A stretch of DNA of 23,040 nt from a virus, in the IMG/VR virus record IMGVR_UViG_3300009180_000227, positions 1 to 23,040 of that record. One strand, given 5' to 3'. Positions 6,250 to 14,879 of this stretch are shown here, piece after piece (within the stretch, counting starts at the first letter, position 1; each line of letters begins with the position of its first letter). A program made the translations under genes and the position numbers. The notes under the pieces were generated by a model that saw only the letters and a list, made by a program, of their open reading frames with translations, ran no database searches and was not told the DNA's origin.

Positions 6250-7871
6250 TAGCTCAGGTCGGATTGACTAAAACCTAGGGAGGTAAGCTGCGCTTGGTTG
6301 TAGGCAGCCCGCCCCCAATCCCAGGCGACATAAGGAAAGCCCAAGGAGGCGTCGTAAGAAATGGTCTTCTGTTTTGTGTAGCTAAGAGCGCTCAAGTCAG
6401 ATTCGATTGTCAGCCCAGAGGGAATTGCGGCTTCATGGAATCGGATCAGCCCTGCTGCTAAGTCACCACCGGCCTCCTGGACAATTAGCTTGGTCGGTAC
6501 ATTTGCACCAGCATCACTCAGTTGGGAGCGCACAAAACCATAATTGCGCATTGAATTATTTGAAATAGGCAGATTATTATTCAAGTAGCTGTATATAGCT
6601 GGGGTGTAAAAACCCTGCAGTACCCCGTGAGATGCGTCGGTGCTGGGTGTTTCGTAGCCCATGCCATAGTGGATGCCCAGCATTTTATTTAGGTCTGGGC
6701 TGTCTGCGTACTGGGCGGCAGTAGTTGTAGTAGTGAGTATTTGCTTGTACAAAGGCTCACTATTTCCTGTTAAGGAATAGTCATACCCAACAGCAAACAT
6801 GCTGCGCCCTGCTGGTTCACGGTCCCAAATTTGATCTGGGTCCCGCGCAGGGGAAGATACGATGAAGTCAGCAGACGAGCCCCTGGCATAACTCACACCA
6901 GACGTAGCCTTGCTGCCATCTGGTAGCTTCCACCAAAGCTCAAGATCTTCTTGCTCACTGGTGTTGGCAGACAGAAGGTCCCCTGTTGCAGAATTGGCTT
7001 CAGCAATATCTACAAGACGAATTGCTTTTTCACGGAAAATTGATGGTGTTGTAATTTTGCGTATCGTGTTACCCTTGATTAAAGCGCAGAGAACATTGCG
7101 CTCTTGGATGTTAAAACTATTAACCGTGTTGAAACTCAAGGCATAAGTAGAGTAGCTACTGTCTAGAAAATTGTAATAGCTAGGTGGTTCACTGGGGTAG
7201 GAGTTGGGAACGTTGCTAAGGTTGTCTTCGGCAAATGGGCAATTTGTGAAACGGGTTCTCCAGAATCCGCCGTAAGACACACCGCCAACAACTGTTACGG
7301 GGACGTAGTAGTTGTAGGCGCGGCTAAACTCGACGCGGTTTGCAACTGTGCGCGTTCGGTCAAACGTTGAGCTTTGCACTGCGCTCAGGCCCCCGGATAC
7401 CCAACAGGCGATGCAGGTAGATTTATTGATCGGGAGAATTAGAGCGTAGGTGTTGCGGGTTAATCCTGCTCCTGACGTGTAGCCGGTGCGTTGGAGATTT
7501 GGGGTGTTTACGTTGTCTGGGGTGGGGAGGCCTGCCCCTAGGTCTTCTGCGTCCCATGACACTGAAGCCCCAGACGTTGTGCTGATTCGGAAGTTGCCTG
7601 GACTGTTGCCGAGAGGGCGATTAAAAAATGCTAGAGCTATTGAGTAGACACCCGTGGATGGGAATGCTGCGGGGACAAGTTTTGATTTAAGTGCTTGGCC
7701 CTGTTCGCCCTTCATGGGCAGGACGCGCTTTACGGCGCTGTCTACAAACTCCTTCTCTGTCTTGGCGTCCTTCTCGCGCTGGTGCTGGGAATTGCGCTGA
7801 TTGCTGCGGTGCGCTGCATCGCGCCCCAGCAGCTCGCCACCAACAAGCTTGATGTCGATGTTGGTGGACAT
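6249..7871 (-). CDS. Large hypothetical tail-tip/adhesin protein
   Basis: A 540-residue protein whose ATG overlaps the preceding stop as TGATG. Residues 1-50 are polar and charged (GRDAAHRSNQRNSQHQREKD), probably helical. The remainder is rich in Tyr, Ser, Asn and Thr with few charges (YSIALAFFNRPLGN, AYNYYVPVTVVGGVSYGGFW, NYGFVRSQLSDAG), typical of secreted or virion beta-structure. No catalytic motif, signal peptide or glycosidase signature is visible. The base composition of its middle part looks more AT-rich than the head genes, as often seen for host-range proteins. Between tail-tip and chaperone-like genes, a receptor-binding or tip role is plausible but unproven. Confidence 0.7.
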   Translation of the reverse strand: MSTNIDIKLVGGELLGRDAAHRSNQRNSQHQREKDAKTEKEFVDSAVKRVLPMKGEQGQALKSKLVPAAFPSTGVYSIALAFFNRPLGNSPGNFRISTTSGASVSWDAEDLGAGLPTPDNVNTPNLQRTGYTSGAGLTRNTYALILPINKSTCIACWVSGGLSAVQSSTFDRTRTVANRVEFSRAYNYYVPVTVVGGVSYGGFWRTRFTNCPFAEDNLSNVPNSYPSEPPSYYNFLDSSYSTYALSFNTVNSFNIQERNVLCALIKGNTIRKITTPSIFREKAIRLVDIAEANSATGDLLSANTSEQEDLELWWKLPDGSKATSGVSYARGSSADFIVSSPARDPDQIWDREPAGRSMFAVGYDYSLTGNSEPLYKQILTTTTTAAQYADSPDLNKMLGIHYGMGYETPSTDASHGVLQGFYTPAIYSYLNNNLPISNNSMRNYGFVRSQLSDAGANVPTKLIVQEAGGDLAAGLIRFHEAAIPSGLTIESDLSALSYTKQKTISYDASLGFPYVAWDWGRAAYNQAQLTSLGFSQSDLS

Positions 7872-8296
7872 CAGGAGTCCAGGGCGAGCTGGATGCGGTA
7901 GGTGATGACTTGACCGTCAGAGAGGGTAACGGCTGGGGACTCGGTTAAAAGGCTGTGGATGTAAGTGCTTTCGTCAATGACCACGTAGATGCTGTCGTAG
8001 GTGAAGCCGGGGCCGGTGGCGGTAAACTCAGCATCAATAAAGGTGTTGGCGCCTGCGGTGCCGCCGATCTCAAGGCGGCCATCCGTTGCGTCATAGCCCC
8101 CAGCGGGAAGCGTTGCAGTGAAGTCTGCGTAACCGCCACCACTCACTTTTTCCGTATCCCAGTCAGCGCTGGTGGATTCGACCGTTAGCCCGCTAGTGCC
8201 CAACACAGCGAGAGAGACGCGGATCGTCTTGCCTTCGTAGGCCAGTGCTGCTACTCGCGCCAGTTCTTTGGTGCTGAGGGCGCTGGTGATGGCCAT
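7871..8296 (-). CDS. Small tail structural protein
   Basis: A 141-residue protein. An N-terminal helix (LSTKELARVAALAYEGKTIR) leads into a beta-rich body with SADWDTEKVSGGGYADFTAT and a C-terminal SIYVVIDESTYIHSLLTESP, VITYRIQLALD. The final segment resembles the exposed strand pattern of phage tail-fibre attachment proteins. It begins 15 bases after a boundary motif and overlaps the next gene by TGATG, so it heads a small coupled pair with the 540-residue protein. It probably links the long protein to the tail tip; this is inferred from gene order only. Confidence 0.65.
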   Translation of the reverse strand: MAITSALSTKELARVAALAYEGKTIRVSLAVLGTSGLTVESTSADWDTEKVSGGGYADFTATLPAGGYDATDGRLEIGGTAGANTFIDAEFTATGPGFTYDSIYVVIDESTYIHSLLTESPAVTLSDGQVITYRIQLALDS

Positions 8297-8311
8297 GGAT
8301 CAAGCTTTTAG

Positions 8312-8321
8312 CTAGGTTTCC
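8312..8321 (-). promoter_or_regulatory. Boundary motif GGAAACCTAG (before gene 7871-8296)
   Basis: An exact minus-strand copy in the 28-base gap, three bases after the stop of the preceding gene and 15 bases before the next ATG. Confidence 0.6.
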
Positions 8322-8324
8322 GGT

Positions 8325-8711
8325 TTATGCAGCTTCGGGCGGATCTGGTTCGCCGATTACCTCGTAGCTAATCTGCACATCACCCATGAAGTCCTCCGTT
8401 ACTAGGTGCTGGATGCTTACTCCTTCTTCCAAATAGAAGGCTGTATTGCGATTTACGACTTCAATCACATCCAATGGGTCAATCGTTCGTTGGTACATGA
8501 AGCTATATATGTTTGTTGAATCTTGCATAAGGTATAGAGTTAAGGTAAACGGCGTTTCTGCGGCATGGCTGCGAACGACAATGCTGTTGATTTTGAAAAC
8601 TTGACCGCTGTCAGGGTAGTTACCAAGCAGCCAACTATCTTGAGTGGTAAGCGCTGCAGAGTAGGTTTTGCCAGTTACCTGTGTGGGGGACTTGAGGTTT
8701 GGGGCGGGCAT
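8325..8711 (-). CDS. Small tail structural protein (paralogue of 2117-2482)
   Basis: A 128-residue protein with no membrane segments. Its core (INSIVVRSHAAETPFTLTLY, LMQDSTNIYSF, TIDPLDVIEVVNRN, MGDVQISYEVIGE) follows the same strand order as the 121-residue protein at 2117-2482, which supports a duplicated small virion protein. It starts at an ATG 18 bases after a boundary motif. A tail-tip or fibre-adaptor role is inferred from its neighbours: the hub-like gene upstream and the fibre-like genes downstream. Confidence 0.7.
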   Translation of the reverse strand: MPAPNLKSPTQVTGKTYSAALTTQDSWLLGNYPDSGQVFKINSIVVRSHAAETPFTLTLYLMQDSTNIYSFMYQRTIDPLDVIEVVNRNTAFYLEEGVSIQHLVTEDFMGDVQISYEVIGEPDPPEAA

Positions 8712-8729
8712 ACGGCAGGAGCTTGTTCG

Positions 8730-8739
8730 CTAGGTTTCC
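8730..8739 (-). promoter_or_regulatory. Boundary motif GGAAACCTAG (before gene 8325-8711)
   Basis: An exact minus-strand copy placed directly after the TGA of the preceding gene, with 18 bases to the next ATG. Confidence 0.6.
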
Positions 8740-9138
8740 TCAGTTCGCCCATGTGTAGGGCTGAAGCTCGGTGTTCCAGCCGTACACCTGCTGGGACCAC
8801 GAAGCAAAGAAGTTGTCGGCTGTACCCATAAACGAGGTGCAGGTTTCGGAAAGCAGCACCGGGGTGGGGGAGGGTGTGTGTAACTGGGGCGTTAGGGAAT
8901 AGGTGTGGCGGCGGAAAGGAAGGGACAGGGTGAGGATGGGAGTGAGGGTTATTTTTTCGTTGTACGGCGCGACGGAAGTAGCAGGTGTGATCGTTACGGG
9001 AAATGCAGGACTTTCCCCTAACGGGAGGAGAAGACCCATCCAGTTGGGAACTGAAGGATCGAAGCCTTCTGGTACGGGGATGGTGTTGGCCGGCTTTGCG
9101 CTGGGGTTGTAGCTAGGGGTTGCAGGAATGTTGATCAT
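8740..9138 (-). CDS. Hypothetical tail-tip protein
   Basis: A 132-residue protein. I chose the ATG at 9138 because it overlaps the stop of the upstream hub-like gene as ATGA, a typical coupled junction. The longer frame start at 9216 would overlap the upstream gene by about 80 bases. The sequence is proline-rich at the N-terminus (PATPSYNPSAKPANTIPVPE) with a hydrophobic PNWMGLLLPLGESPAFPVTI and a C-terminal FFASWSQQVYGWN. No known family is apparent. Position suggests a small tail-tip component made together with the hub-like protein. Confidence 0.65.
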   Translation of the reverse strand: MINIPATPSYNPSAKPANTIPVPEGFDPSVPNWMGLLLPLGESPAFPVTITPATSVAPYNEKITLTPILTLSLPFRRHTYSLTPQLHTPSPTPVLLSETCTSFMGTADNFFASWSQQVYGWNTELQPYTWAN

Positions 9139-11069
9139 GAGGATGCAGGGGGTGTGGGATACCACGTGTCGTTGGAGCTTGTGATACCACCCCAGAAAAG
9201 TGCGTCTGTACTGCACACCAATCCGCTGGCGTCAAATGTCCAGCTGTTTGCATTGGCGCGATACTGGGCGGTGGCACCATTGGCGGTGAAGTACAGGGGG
9301 TCAAAGGGAGTGGTGGGGAGTAGCTCGGGTGGGAGCTGCATGTTTATGCCGTTGCGGTTGCCCAGCAGCAGAGCGTTCTGAGCGCGTCCAAAACGCAAAG
9401 CTTTGGAGGCTGCGTCTGATGGGATGACAGTGCCGCTGACAATTTGATCGTCGGACGCGAGTGGCATGGAGAACTCGGTGTAGCTGGTGCTCTCGGAGCT
9501 GCCAAGAATCCACTGGAGTTCGGCTTTGTTCTCACTCGTTGTGTTCTTTTGGTTGGTCGCGTTGATGCGGTCCTGCAAGCTCGGGCGCTTTTCAAGGCCA
9601 AACTCGCGGTTGGTAACAATCTGCGTGGCTTGGCTTTGGAGGCTCAGGCCGGCGGCGTCGTTAAGGACGCGGCTGATAGCACCGTCCCACTGCAAAGAGG
9701 AGTAGGAGCCAGAAGATGCAACTTCTTCAAGGTTGGCTAGGTCGCGCCGGAGTGCTTGCTGGCCGGATAGTGTTTGGAAAGAGCTGACCAATGTCGTGCG
9801 CTTTTGCTTAGTAGAACCCGTGTTGTAGATCAGATCTTCAAGTCTGTTTTGGGCATTACGTTTCTGACTGAAGGCCGAGGGGATGATTGTGTCATAATCG
9901 TCAATAGTTTTGGACGTGCTTACTGACTCAGATGAGAGGGAAGCAAGAGCACCTGTGACCGGGTGGATGTATTCGTTGATTCCTAGCGTGCCTGCTACTG
10001 CTCGGCGATCCTCCTCTGTTTCAGTAGTGGTTTGCTTGGGCATGTTGCAGTAAGGGTACTCAGCAGCACTGTTGCTAACGTACTGCGTGTCAGTCGTGAC
10101 GGTCGTGGTAATTGGGGTGATGGCAAGATACTGGCCGCCCCCGTTGCTGGCGGTCATGGCAGCGCCCACCCACTGGCCGTTAACTTCACCCAGGCTTTGA
10201 GTGCGCGTCTCTTTACGCTGAATAACGCGGTCCAGGGCGTCGTAAGTTGTGAGGGTTTTGGTATAATTTGTATACCAATATTTGTAAACTTCTTCAGTTT
10301 TAGTACCTCCTGTATTCAGCGAGTACGGAACGCTGTACTGGTTCAATTCATAGCTTTCATCAACTTCCCAGTTGCGGTTATACGTAAGGGAGTCTGGCTC
10401 CTTAAATCGCAGAGAGTTGTAGTTTACCACCACAGAGGATGCGGGGAGTTGGCCAACCCCGATAGCGCTTACGTCTAAAACTTCTGCGTTGCTAAGTAGC
10501 GGGCCGTAGTTGCTGCCCCCGCTGAGGTCGATAAAGCGCAGCACCTCTTGCTCATCTAGGTAGCCAACAAAGCTCTCGCTAAGCAGTAGGTCGTTTAGCA
10601 AAGCAATGTAGCCGCCGTCTGGAGTGAGGCTATTTCGTGCGTAGGTATTGGTAAGAGGGAAGGTGGCGTGGTCGAGTCCAACTTGCTCGCATACCCACGC
10701 GGCAAGAGTGGCGCCAGTTACCGGGGGGATGGCAATGTCAATCTCGACCTCGTTTTGAAAGGTTGTGGGAGGGGGTTTTAACTGTTCAAGATAGGTCAGC
10801 TGGCACCCCATGCTGATGTCCGTGGTGTTGCGGTACGGATCGGCAAAACTGCTTAGGACGCGAAGGACGCGGGGCAGGCGAGTAAGGTATCCGTTCTTTT
10901 CGTAGGCAAAAGTGATAGTGGTGCCTACGGCTGGGGTTTGAAGGCCCTGGAGCTTGAGGTTGCCGACAGTTTTTATTAGCCCGCTGTTCTGCAGGTAGTC
11001 GTCCGCAAAGCTGCCGCTGATGATCGTGCCAAGGTTGCAGTAGGTTTTGGCACGAAGGTCAATGGCCAT
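9135..11069 (-). CDS. Tail hub / baseplate-like protein
   Basis: A 644-residue protein; its ATG overlaps the stop of the distal-tail-like gene as TAATG. The order of segments fits tail hub proteins: an N-terminal beta region (YCNLGTIISGSFADDYLQNS, VGTTITFAYEKNG), then TGATLAAWVCEQVGL and ALLNDLLLSESFVGYLDEQE, the kind of helix-strand element that in hub folds (gp27/Tal N-terminal type) interrupts the barrels. From about residue 440 there are helices with RRDLANLEEVASS and TNQKNTTSENKAEL that may be shaft-like. I see no peptidase or lysozyme motif. Hub identity is inferred from place (third gene after the tape measure) and general pattern; a Tal-like tail-associated protein is the main alternative. 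Confidence 0.65.
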   Translation of the reverse strand: MAIDLRAKTYCNLGTIISGSFADDYLQNSGLIKTVGNLKLQGLQTPAVGTTITFAYEKNGYLTRLPRVLRVLSSFADPYRNTTDISMGCQLTYLEQLKPPPTTFQNEVEIDIAIPPVTGATLAAWVCEQVGLDHATFPLTNTYARNSLTPDGGYIALLNDLLLSESFVGYLDEQEVLRFIDLSGGSNYGPLLSNAEVLDVSAIGVGQLPASSVVVNYNSLRFKEPDSLTYNRNWEVDESYELNQYSVPYSLNTGGTKTEEVYKYWYTNYTKTLTTYDALDRVIQRKETRTQSLGEVNGQWVGAAMTASNGGGQYLAITPITTTVTTDTQYVSNSAAEYPYCNMPKQTTTETEEDRRAVAGTLGINEYIHPVTGALASLSSESVSTSKTIDDYDTIIPSAFSQKRNAQNRLEDLIYNTGSTKQKRTTLVSSFQTLSGQQALRRDLANLEEVASSGSYSSLQWDGAISRVLNDAAGLSLQSQATQIVTNREFGLEKRPSLQDRINATNQKNTTSENKAELQWILGSSESTSYTEFSMPLASDDQIVSGTVIPSDAASKALRFGRAQNALLLGNRNGINMQLPPELLPTTPFDPLYFTANGATAQYRANANSWTFDASGLVCSTDALFWGGITSSNDTWYPTPPASS

Positions 11070-11812
11070 TACTTCACCTCAGCAATTTGCATTGAGACCT
11101 TGTACCGAATGACCTTTACGCCGTTCTCGATTGCGTTTTCAGCGCTGGGAGTTGGAATGCTTAGGGGGTAAAAGGAGCCGGTGGTAGGAGCAGAGGTGTT
11201 GGATGCGGTGTCGTAAATCCAGGTCTGAAGTGCAGTCCAGTTGGTTTCGTTGCAGTAACCCTCGATCTGATAAAGCGTGGTGATGCTGTGAGCGCCAGTT
11301 ATATAGTGCGTGCCGCCTGCCGTCATGGCCAACGGGGGGAGGTCTTGGAACGTGTCTGGAGGTTGGAGAAGTGTGATTGTGGCGCTTCCAATTTCAAACG
11401 TGCCGAACAGCAGCTGGGGTTGGGTGCTCTTCTCATCAGAGCGCAGCAGAACTTCGAGGCCTTGGTTTGCATCCACAAGTTCGCAGCTGGCCTGAACAAA
11501 GGCGCCGATTTGTGTGCCGCTTGGTGCGCTAATGAACCAGCAGGGGACGGAGGTAAAGGTGATGCCGTTGGCGTCCCCACTTAACGAGACTGTGGTGCCG
11601 ATGACGCCACTCGTCTTGGTGTCGGCGTCAGTAATGCGGGTGTCGCGCCATGTGTCGTATAAGGAAAGCAGCGATTGCCACTCGCTGGGGGTGCAGAGGC
11701 CCTCGACGTGCCATTTGCGGGCCGTAAGGCCGGCACGGGTGTCACTCTCGTCGTAGCCGTAGGGCTGGGCCGTGAGGGCGGACAAAGTTAGAGAGTTGAG
11801 GGTGAGTGTCAT
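11069..11812 (-). CDS. Distal-tail (Dit)-like protein with internal duplication
   Basis: A 247-residue protein directly after the tape measure gene, overlapping it by ATGA. In siphoviruses this place is normally held by the distal tail protein that caps the tube and carries the hub. Two related halves are visible: residues 34-52 (WHVEGLCTPSEWQSLLSLY) match residues 171-190 (YQIEGYCNETNWTALQTWIY), each beginning a helix after a beta strand. Such paired domains could give pseudo-sixfold symmetry from a trimer, as in some baseplate adaptors (inference). It ends with a strand (VIRYKVSMQIAEV) of the type found in tail tube-like folds. Confidence 0.65.
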   Translation of the reverse strand: MTLTLNSLTLSALTAQPYGYDESDTRAGLTARKWHVEGLCTPSEWQSLLSLYDTWRDTRITDADTKTSGVIGTTVSLSGDANGITFTSVPCWFISAPSGTQIGAFVQASCELVDANQGLEVLLRSDEKSTQPQLLFGTFEIGSATITLLQPPDTFQDLPPLAMTAGGTHYITGAHSITTLYQIEGYCNETNWTALQTWIYDTASNTSAPTTGSFYPLSIPTPSAENAIENGVKVIRYKVSMQIAEVK

Positions 11813-14800
11813 CTTGCGTAGGCGTTTGAGACGTCAACAGCGCCGGTATCCCGGTTCACCGTAACGCCAACATTCCATTGCTTATCAACTAATGCCTGCA
11901 AACCAGCAACTACTTCCAATGCGCTTTGTTGAACCGTCGGAAGGTAGTTGGTCAGTTGCTCTGTGGCTACTTGGAGGGAGTTGTTGGCTTTGATGTAGTC
12001 GTCCTGAGCGCGGTTAAGGCCGGTGCCAGCTTGCGTGTCTTGTTGAACGGTGCGAATAAAGTCGATCATCTTCTGGTTTACATCCGCAGTGTTACCGGAA
12101 ATGTTGTAGTCGAAGCGGTTAGAACCGAGAAGATTCCGAGCTTGCTGCTTTGCTGCGTTGAACTGGGGGAGGAGACTGTTAAAGGCTTGTTGCTCGCGAG
12201 CGGCTCTGTCCTGGGCGCCAAGGTACTTGTTGAGGCCGTTGTTGCCGGTGCGGAGCTGCAGGAGGTTGAGGTAGGCATCCTGCAGGGAGGTTGCGGCGTC
12301 TTGGGCTTCGCGGCGGGCACTGCGGAAGGCTTCGACCAGCTGGGTGCGGGCAGTAGCGCTCGCAGTTTCTACAGCTGCACTTGCTTCTCGCAGGTTGCGA
12401 ATCGCTCCTGGATCAGCAGGGGATGCGTTAAGCGCTGCTTGCGCATTTTGCTGGGCACGGATTGCTTCGCGGTAGGAAGCGCTAGCTTGTAAGGCGCTGA
12501 CTCCAGTGCCGCTTAGGTTCAGCGACTGGCGGGTGATTGCAGATTGTTCTTTGCCGGCAGCAATCTTGTTACGAGAGGTGAGATCAGCGGCAAGCTGGTC
12601 GCGTTTTTCCTTGGTAATGTCCTGCTCATTCTTGAGCAGTTTTTCTGCAAAGTCGCTACGAATCTTGTCGGCTGCAATCGCGTCATTGGCAGGGGCTAGG
12701 TTGAGGGCACGGGTGCGCTCGAATAGAAGCTTCTGCCTTTCGTACTCAAGGGTGTTCAGCCTGTTGCCCGAATTAGACTCCAGAATTAGCTGTCTTTCAA
12801 GCTTGCGCAGAGCTACTGTCCGACCAACTGCCCCTGCATATTCCTTGGCTTCCTTTGCTTGAGCTTTCTGCTCTTCTGTGAGCTGGCCGTTGTTTTCGAG
12901 AAGCTGACGGGAGGCTTTGACCGCTGCACCAGTGCTTTCAAATTTAAATTTACCTCCTGATCCGTACTGACCTCCCTGCTCCTTAAAAAGCTTGTCAAAC
13001 TCGGCTTGACGGCTGGGGTCGTTGCCAATGAACGCCTTGGCCTGTTGGATGTCGGCGCCAGCTCGCTTAACAGAAACGCCGCTCAACTTGTCAATAAAGT
13101 CCGCAATCGTATTGGCTGCTGTGGTCAGGGCTGGGGCTAGGCCGTCCACGATGGAGACGCCGAGCTTGCTGAGGCTGCGGCCCACTTCGTCGTAAGCGGT
13201 TTGTAGCGCCTTGAACTCTTCACCGTTGCCAAACTGTTTGGCGATGTCGCCACGGATCAGTGCCGCAGCCTCTTCCTCACGACCTGCCTTGATCAAAGCA
13301 GCAATGTTCTCCTCTAGACCCTTACTGGAGAGCAAAGCACTCTGCTTTAGTTGGTCAAATGCTGCTATGGGATCTTTCAGAGCATCGGCTAATGCAGATG
13401 TTTTTTTCACTGCGTCGTCAACAAATTGGCCAATCTGTGTGCCAATCAGCGATAAGCCAAAGCCAAACTGTCCACCAGCCAATCCACCTACCGCACCGCC
13501 AATGCCGCCGCCGAGACTTGCGCCTGCACCCTGGCCGAAAAGGGCGGGGAATGCGCCGCCAATAATGCCGGAACCAAGGGCATCTTTAAGACGATTTGAA
13601 CCACCCGAACTTTTGGAACTAGCGCGGCGTTCTTTGCGGAATGCCTCAACAGTTGCATTGGCAGTTTTTTCGCGCTCGCGTTGAAGGATCTTCTCAGCGC
13701 GGATCGCAGCTTCGATTGCAGCTGGGGAGCCGGGGAAAGCCGTACCGCCTCTAATTGGGGAGGAGTTAAGGCGGCCAATGCGCAGTCCTTCTGCGCGAGA
13801 AGCGGAAATAGCAGCAGGAGAGCCAGCGATTAAAGCGCTGCCGCCGATGGGAGAGGAGTTAAGGCGACCAAGACGGCGACCTTCACTTTCGCTCGCTTTT
13901 TCAGCAGCTTTTGCAGAGCGTTCACGGGCAGCAGCAAGCCTCTCCTCAGCGCGAATGGCAGCTGGTGAGCCGGGAAATCCTGTGCCGCCTTTGACTGGGG
14001 AGGCATTAAGGCGTCCGACACGCAAGCCCGCAGTGGCTTGGCGCTCGATCTCACGGCTTTGGTCGCGGGAAACGCGCAGCCGGTCGCGCTCTTTGCGCAG
14101 GGTGAACTCCAACGAGTCCGATATTTGGTTGAAACTGCCAAATTGACGCCTGGCTTGGGCAGTGGTGGCTTCACCTAGCTGAGTGCGGAGCTTGGTGGTT
14201 TTGACGCCGTTTGCTTCAAGGCTACGGATTTGCTGATCAAGGTTGTAGCGCCGCTTTTGCGCGTCGGTAATCGCGTTGATGGATTCGCGGGCGCCGCCAC
14301 GGCTTACACCACGAGCGCTGAACACGGGGCTGCCTACATCCCGCTGGCTACCATCAATGTTGATGCGGCCTAAACCGCGAGCGGACCGCACATTTGCGTC
14401 TGCTTGCGTTTTTGCTTCTCGTGCAATGCGTCGGGAACTGCGATCTTTTGCCTCCGAAAGTGTTACTTGACGAGCTAGCTCCTGCGAAATTCGTCTTGCT
14501 GACGTGAACTCGCGGTCAGCGTAGGCAGAAGTAAGGCGACCGAGCTGGGTGCGAAGGCGGGTGGTGGCAACGCCGCGCTCTTCTAAAGAGTCGATCCGAC
14601 GAGCAAGCCGAAAACGCTTTTCCTTTAGTACCTCAAGATCCCTTTCGGCTTTGGTTTCGCGTCGGCCACTCGAAGATGAACTGGTCCCGCCTGCCGAAGA
14701 ATTATTAGCTCGATTGGCGCGAGCAGTAGTGCGGTTTGTGGCTGATTGAAGCTTGTCAATTTCCTTCCGCGCATCCGCAAGCCCCTTTAACAGCGCAGTG

Positions 14801-14847
14801 TCGTTGACTGTAAGGATAAGTTCGGCTGTGCCGAGGGATTCCGCCAC
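11809..14847 (-). CDS. Tape measure protein
   Basis: A 1012-residue protein starting at GTG (14847-14845) with AGGAGG 11 bases upstream, the best ribosome binding site in the window. It is highly helical and rich in Ala, Arg, Lys, Glu and Gln. A glycine-rich hydrophobic stretch at about residues 424-475 (SGIIGGAFPALFG ... GGAVGGLAGGQFGFGLSLIG) is of the kind that inserts into membranes during DNA delivery. Internal repeats are present: LRVGRLNASPVKGG / PGSPAAI three times at 275-298, 325-348 and 355-378, and RRIDSLEERGV..TRLRTQLG at about 83-105 and again at 204-225. At 0.15 nm per residue, the family rule gives a tail of about 150 nm. The gene begins at a divergent junction with the head-closure gene. 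Confidence 0.92.
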   Translation of the reverse strand: MAESLGTAELILTVNDTALLKGLADARKEIDKLQSATNRTTARANRANNSSAGGTSSSSSGRRETKAERDLEVLKEKRFRLARRIDSLEERGVATTRLRTQLGRLTSAYADREFTSARRISQELARQVTLSEAKDRSSRRIAREAKTQADANVRSARGLGRINIDGSQRDVGSPVFSARGVSRGGARESINAITDAQKRRYNLDQQIRSLEANGVKTTKLRTQLGEATTAQARRQFGSFNQISDSLEFTLRKERDRLRVSRDQSREIERQATAGLRVGRLNASPVKGGTGFPGSPAAIRAEERLAAARERSAKAAEKASESEGRRLGRLNSSPIGGSALIAGSPAAISASRAEGLRIGRLNSSPIRGGTAFPGSPAAIEAAIRAEKILQREREKTANATVEAFRKERRASSKSSGGSNRLKDALGSGIIGGAFPALFGQGAGASLGGGIGGAVGGLAGGQFGFGLSLIGTQIGQFVDDAVKKTSALADALKDPIAAFDQLKQSALLSSKGLEENIAALIKAGREEEAAALIRGDIAKQFGNGEEFKALQTAYDEVGRSLSKLGVSIVDGLAPALTTAANTIADFIDKLSGVSVKRAGADIQQAKAFIGNDPSRQAEFDKLFKEQGGQYGSGGKFKFESTGAAVKASRQLLENNGQLTEEQKAQAKEAKEYAGAVGRTVALRKLERQLILESNSGNRLNTLEYERQKLLFERTRALNLAPANDAIAADKIRSDFAEKLLKNEQDITKEKRDQLAADLTSRNKIAAGKEQSAITRQSLNLSGTGVSALQASASYREAIRAQQNAQAALNASPADPGAIRNLREASAAVETASATARTQLVEAFRSARREAQDAATSLQDAYLNLLQLRTGNNGLNKYLGAQDRAAREQQAFNSLLPQFNAAKQQARNLLGSNRFDYNISGNTADVNQKMIDFIRTVQQDTQAGTGLNRAQDDYIKANNSLQVATEQLTNYLPTVQQSALEVVAGLQALVDKQWNVGVTVNRDTGAVDVSNAYAR
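13714..14025 (-). repeat. Three-copy peptide repeat inside the tape measure gene
   Basis: Three copies of about 24 residues with consensus LRxGRLNSSPxxGGTxFPGSPAAI, separated by 26 and 6 residues of helix. A degenerate fourth (ARGLGRINIDG ... VGSPVF) lies about 100 residues earlier in the protein. The repeats sit between helical regions and before the membrane-like segment. Confidence 0.75.
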
Positions 14848-14864
14848 AAGTTGATGCGCCTCCT

Positions 14865-14879
14865 GTAACCGAGATTGCC
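14865..14879 (-). promoter_or_regulatory. Boundary motif copy, long form (before the tape measure gene)
   Basis: The minus strand reads GGCAATCTCGGTTAC, followed by AGGAGG and the GTG start of the tape measure gene. Its TAACCGAG core pairs as an inverted repeat with the copy at 14888-14900 on the plus strand. Confidence 0.6.

Noticed and set aside
9139-9216. Longer start for the 132-residue protein
   Set aside because: It would overlap the hub-like gene by about 80 bases, whereas the ATG at 9138 makes a standard ATGA junction.
13714-14025. CRISPR-like array
   Set aside because: The repeats are in-frame peptide repeats in the tape measure gene, with varied spacing and no conserved DNA-level repeat.
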